DNA from: Stenotrophomonas pavanii
Lineage (GTDB): Bacteria > Pseudomonadota > Gammaproteobacteria > Xanthomonadales > Xanthomonadaceae
NCBI RefSeq assembly: GCF_900101175.1
Contig: NZ_FNFQ01000010.1
Coordinates: 25,037-89,036, forward strand
Length of the DNA: 64,000 nucleotides
Direction: 5' to 3'
Shown: piece by piece, positions 60,992 to 64,000 of the stretch
Position numbering within the stretch: position 1 is the stretch's first letter
Layout of the letters: every line of letters begins with the position of its first letter
Program-made: the position numbers and the translations under genes
The notes under the pieces: generated by a model
Told to the model about the DNA's origin: nothing
Database searches by the model: none
Seen by the model: only the letters and a program-made list of their open reading frames with translations

Positions 60992-62755
60992 TCAAACCGG
61001 CAGGCAGTGCTCCACGATCAGCTGGATGGCGCTGCCGCCACGGTAGTCATCGCAGGCCAGCCGGTAGGCCAGGTGGACGTGACGTGACGGCGCGTTGCCG
61101 TGCCAGCCGCCGAAATGGATGGCGTTGATCGTGCCGGGTACGCCGGGCAGGCGCAGTTCCAGCTTCAGGTGACGCTCCTTCAGCACGCGCCAGTTGGCCA
61201 CTTCGAAGTGGCCGTCGAACAGTGGCTCGGGGAAACCCTGGCCCCACGGCCCGGCCAGGCGCAACGCATCGGCGTGGCGATGGTCCAGCTCGTCCGCGGC
61301 CAGCTCGCCGTCACTGAGCACCTGCTGCTGCAGTGCCGCCGGATCGAGCATCTCCAGCACCACCGCGACGAAGGCGGCCTTGAAGTCATCGACGTGGTCA
61401 CGCCGCAGGCTGAGGCCGGCCGCCATGGCGTGGCCACCGAAGCGTTCGATCAGGCCCGGGTGGCGCGCATCGACCAGCGCCAGGGCGTCACGGATGTGCA
61501 GGCCGGGAATGGAGCGCGCCGAGCCTCGCAGGGTGTCGGCGCCGGGTTCGGCCGGGGCGAAGGCAATCACCGGACGATGCAGGCGATCCTTCATCTTCGA
61601 TGCGACCAGGCCAACCACACCCGGATGCCAGTCGGCATCGAACAGGCAGGCCGCCACCGGTCGCTGCCCCGACATGTCGAGCACCACGCGGGTCAACGCC
61701 TGCTCGGCGTCATCGGTCATCGACTGCTGCACCGCACGGCGTTCTGAGTTGATCTGCTCCAGCGTCTGCGCGATCTCGCGCGCCTGGCGCGGGTCTTCGG
61801 TCAGCAGCAGCGCGATGCCCAGCGCCATGTCTTCCAGCCGGCCCGCGGCATTCAGGCGCGGGCCGAGCGCGAAGCCGATGTCGGTAGCAGTGAGCCGCGC
61901 GGCATCACGGCCGCTGGCTTCGATCAGCGCACGCAGGCCGACACAGCCCTGCCCCGCGCGCAGGCGCCGCAGGCCCGCGCTGACCAGTGCCCGGTTGTTC
62001 GGATCCAGCGCCACCAGGTCGGCGACGGTGCCGACCGCCACCAGGTCCAGCAGCGTGGTCAGGTCCGGCCCCTTGCCATCGGCGAAGACGCCGGCCTCGC
62101 GCATGTGCCGGCGCAGCGCCATCAGCACGTAGAAGATCACCCCGACGCCGGCCAGTGACTTGCTGGGGAAGGCATCACCGTCGAGATTGGGATCGACGAT
62201 GACATCGGCCGGCGGCAGCTGCGGCCCGGGAAGGTGATGGTCGGTGACCAGCACCTGCCAGCCACGCGCCTTGGCCGCGGTCACGCCCGCATGGCAGGCG
62301 ATGCCGTGATCGACGGTCACCAGCAGGTCCGGCTGCAGCGCGGCCAGTTCCTCCACCAGCGACGGCGACAGGCCATAGCCATGCACCATGCGGTTCGGCA
62401 CCGCGTGGAAGACGTGTTGCGCGCCGAGCATGCGCAGGCCGCGCACGCCGACCGCACAGGCGGTGGCGCCATCGCAATCGAAATCGCCGACCACCAGGAT
62501 GCGCCTGTCATTGGCGATGGCCTCGATCAGCAGACCCACCGCATCATCGATGCCGGTCAGCAGCTCCGGCGCGTGGAGGCTGCCCAATTTCGGCAGCGCC
62601 AGCTCTGGCGTACCTGCGCCACGGCTGGCATACAGGCGCGCCAGCAGTGGCAGCGTGCCCTCTGGCCAGCTGCCGGGTACGACCGCATCGCGGCGGCGGA
62701 TCATCGGCGTATCGGAGGAGGAGTGCGCAGCATCGGCGGCAAGGGACATCGGCAT
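60992..62755 (-). CDS. recJ: Single-stranded-DNA exonuclease RecJ
   Basis: 5'-3' exonuclease for recombination and repair. The 587-residue protein begins MPMSLAADAAHSSSDTPMIR; a later ATG (codon 18) is possible. DHH-family motifs are present: GDFDCDGATACAV (motif I, with Cys where many have Ala), TVDHGIACH, TDHHLPGPQ (the DHH) and VGTVADLVAL. The DHHA1 domain has GSARSIPGLHIRDAL and RFGGHAMAAGLSL. A recJ gene is a normal member of the rpf neighbourhood. It runs opposite to the three DUF1176 genes, splitting copy 3 from copies 1 and 2. Confidence 0.95.
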   Translation of the reverse strand: MPMSLAADAAHSSSDTPMIRRRDAVVPGSWPEGTLPLLARLYASRGAGTPELALPKLGSLHAPELLTGIDDAVGLLIEAIANDRRILVVGDFDCDGATACAVGVRGLRMLGAQHVFHAVPNRMVHGYGLSPSLVEELAALQPDLLVTVDHGIACHAGVTAAKARGWQVLVTDHHLPGPQLPPADVIVDPNLDGDAFPSKSLAGVGVIFYVLMALRRHMREAGVFADGKGPDLTTLLDLVAVGTVADLVALDPNNRALVSAGLRRLRAGQGCVGLRALIEASGRDAARLTATDIGFALGPRLNAAGRLEDMALGIALLLTEDPRQAREIAQTLEQINSERRAVQQSMTDDAEQALTRVVLDMSGQRPVAACLFDADWHPGVVGLVASKMKDRLHRPVIAFAPAEPGADTLRGSARSIPGLHIRDALALVDARHPGLIERFGGHAMAAGLSLRRDHVDDFKAAFVAVVLEMLDPAALQQQVLSDGELAADELDHRHADALRLAGPWGQGFPEPLFDGHFEVANWRVLKERHLKLELRLPGVPGTINAIHFGGWHGNAPSRHVHLAYRLACDDYRGGSAIQLIVEHCLPV

Positions 62756-62789
62756 CGCCGGGTTGCGGAAGACATCCCCATGATAGCGC

Positions 62790-62827
62790 GGGGTCGGATC
62801 TCTCTGCCCGCAGGAGGCTCCACCCCG
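62790..62827. repeat. Degenerate GGGTCAGATCC-family palindrome
   Basis: GGGGTCGGATCTCTCTGCCC faces a weak reverse copy ending in CACCCC, with several mismatches. It lies in the 139-bp divergent gap between recJ and the third DUF1176 gene. Confidence 0.55.
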
Positions 62828-62894
62828 ATCGCGAGCATTTGGAATTTGCCAGCATATCTTCCATGCTTGTCGGCCCGGAAATGGACTTCAACGC

Positions 62895-63935
62895 ATGCAT
62901 CGCACGCTCCTTCCCGCGCTGCTGGGCCTCGCCCTGGCCCCGGCCACCCACGCCGCCACGCCCGAACCGAAGGCCGGCGTGCAGTTCCAGCACAACGACT
63001 GGTCGCTGGCCTGTGACAACACCCGCACCTGCCGCGCCGCCGGCTACAGTCCGGAACAACCCGGCAACCTGCTCAGCCTGATGCTGGAACGCGCGGGCGG
63101 CCCGGGTACGAAGGTGCTCGCGCGGCTGCGCAATGGCGAGGATGGCGAAAGCGCGACGCCGGCCGGGGCGCTGCGCCTGCGCCTGAACGGCAAGGACCTG
63201 GGCCCGGTGCGCGACACGGGCGACGGGGACAAAGTGTTGTTGCAGCAGGCACAGACCGATGCACTGGTCGCCGCACTGCCGCGCCAGGCACGCATCGAGA
63301 TCATCGACGGCAAGGGCAAGGCGTGGCCGATCTCCGACAGCGGTGCAGCGGCCGTACTGCTGAAGATGGACGAGGCCCAGGGCCGGCTGGGCACGCCCGG
63401 TGCGTTGGTGCGGCGTGGCGACAAGCCCGAAGCGAGCGTGCCTGCGGCATTGCCGGTGCCAGTGATCATGCGCGGCACGCTGGTGGCTCCGCGCGCCTTC
63501 GACGCGGCACTGGCGAAAGCACCGGGCCTGCGCAAGGCACTGATCGCCAGCCTGCCGAAGCCGGATGAGTGCGGCCGCCTGAGCGAGGGCGGGACGGATG
63601 AGATCGAGATCCAGCGACTGGACGCCCAGCATGTGCTGGCAAGCACCAGCTGCTTCATGGGTGCCTACAACTTCAGCAGCGGCTACTGGGTAGTACAGGA
63701 CAAGGCGCCGTACGAAGCACGCTTCGTCACGTCCGATGCGGAAGACTTCGATCGCGACGACGCTACGTTGAGCGGTCGTTTTCGCGGGCGCGGCGTCGGC
63801 GACTGCATCTCCGGCCACGACTGGGTCTGGGATGGAACGCGTTTCGTGAAGGCCAGTGCGTTCACTACCGGGCAGTGCCGGGGCGTAGCGGGCGGGCACT
63901 GGACGCTGCCCACGGTGGTCAGCGAGGTTCGTTGA
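62895..63935 (+). CDS. DUF1176-family exported protein, copy 3
   Basis: A 346-residue protein with a signal peptide (MHRTLLPALLGLALAPATHA). The family motif is NDWSLACDNTRTCRAAGYSP, the central part AAAVLLKMDEAQGRLGTPGA is shared with copy 2, and the end is WTLPTVVSEVR. It is divergent from recJ. The function of the family is not known; three paralogues within 5.2 kb suggest functional diversification. Confidence 0.88.
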   Translation: MHRTLLPALLGLALAPATHAATPEPKAGVQFQHNDWSLACDNTRTCRAAGYSPEQPGNLLSLMLERAGGPGTKVLARLRNGEDGESATPAGALRLRLNGKDLGPVRDTGDGDKVLLQQAQTDALVAALPRQARIEIIDGKGKAWPISDSGAAAVLLKMDEAQGRLGTPGALVRRGDKPEASVPAALPVPVIMRGTLVAPRAFDAALAKAPGLRKALIASLPKPDECGRLSEGGTDEIEIQRLDAQHVLASTSCFMGAYNFSSGYWVVQDKAPYEARFVTSDAEDFDRDDATLSGRFRGRGVGDCISGHDWVWDGTRFVKASAFTTGQCRGVAGGHWTLPTVVSEVR

Positions 63936-63951
63936 GGCGCCGCTACCTGCG

Positions 63952-63975
63952 GTAGTGCCGGCCGCTGGCCGGCAA
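63952..63975. repeat. SMAG-type palindrome near the window end
   Basis: GTAGTGCCGGCCGCTGGCCG... hairpin after the third DUF1176 gene. A further GGGGTCAGA at 63990 is cut by the window edge and may be the start of another GGGTCAGATCC palindrome. Confidence 0.8.
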
Positions 63976-64000
63976 CCCCGGGAAACATCGGGGTCAGAGC

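Overview
The window is a high-GC chromosomal segment of a gammaproteobacterium of the family Xanthomonadaceae, almost certainly a Stenotrophomonas of the maltophilia complex. This rests on the rpf quorum-sensing cluster, on abundant GTAG-headed palindromes of the SMAG type described in S. maltophilia, on an effector carrying the Xanthomonadales-type T4SS signal domain (XVIPCD), and on gene order. No rRNA, tRNA, complete insertion sequence or CRISPR array was seen.

Region 1 (1-27.0 kb) is the flagellar late and chemotaxis block, all on the + strand. The order is flhA (3' end only), flhF, flhG, fliA, cheY, cheZ, cheA, motC, motD, parA (ParC), parP, then a STAS / CheY-like / second CheA module, then MCP1, a YcgR-type PilZ brake, cheW, a small secreted protein, MCP2, MCP3, cheR, cheD and cheB. 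Seven sites resemble the sigma-28 (FliA) promoter with exactly 11 bases between the boxes, and they punctuate this block, so fliA at 3.5 kb probably drives much of what follows it. All three receptors end in DWQEF, a likely docking tail for CheR, and their signalling domains are nearly identical.

Region 2 (27.0-29.5 kb) is a small accessory island with lower-GC, atypical DNA. It holds a lipoprotein overlapping a lipase with an XVIPCD C-terminus: a candidate immunity/antibacterial effector pair for the Xanthomonadales type IV secretion system.

Region 3 (29.6-41.6 kb) carries acnB with a VapBC-like toxin-antitoxin pair immediately upstream, acnA, and the choline-to-glycine-betaine genes betT / betI-betB-betA around a 28-bp BetI-type palindrome.

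Region 4 (41.8-64 kb) is the rpf (DSF quorum sensing) neighbourhood with its usual housekeeping neighbours: rpfB(fadD)-rpfF, the convergent rpfG-rpfC operon without rpfH, lysS, prfB with its programmed +1 frameshift, and recJ. Between these sit a succinate-semialdehyde dehydrogenase / acetolactate-synthase-like operon, an XRE-MmyB-type regulator, a large VIT-VWA exported protein and three DUF1176 paralogues.

Intergenic spaces are rich in structured repeats: SMAG palindromes, a GGGTCAGATCC palindrome family, a 186-bp element with 30-bp terminal inverted repeats, and an approximately 380-bp inverted duplication at 53.1-53.4 kb.
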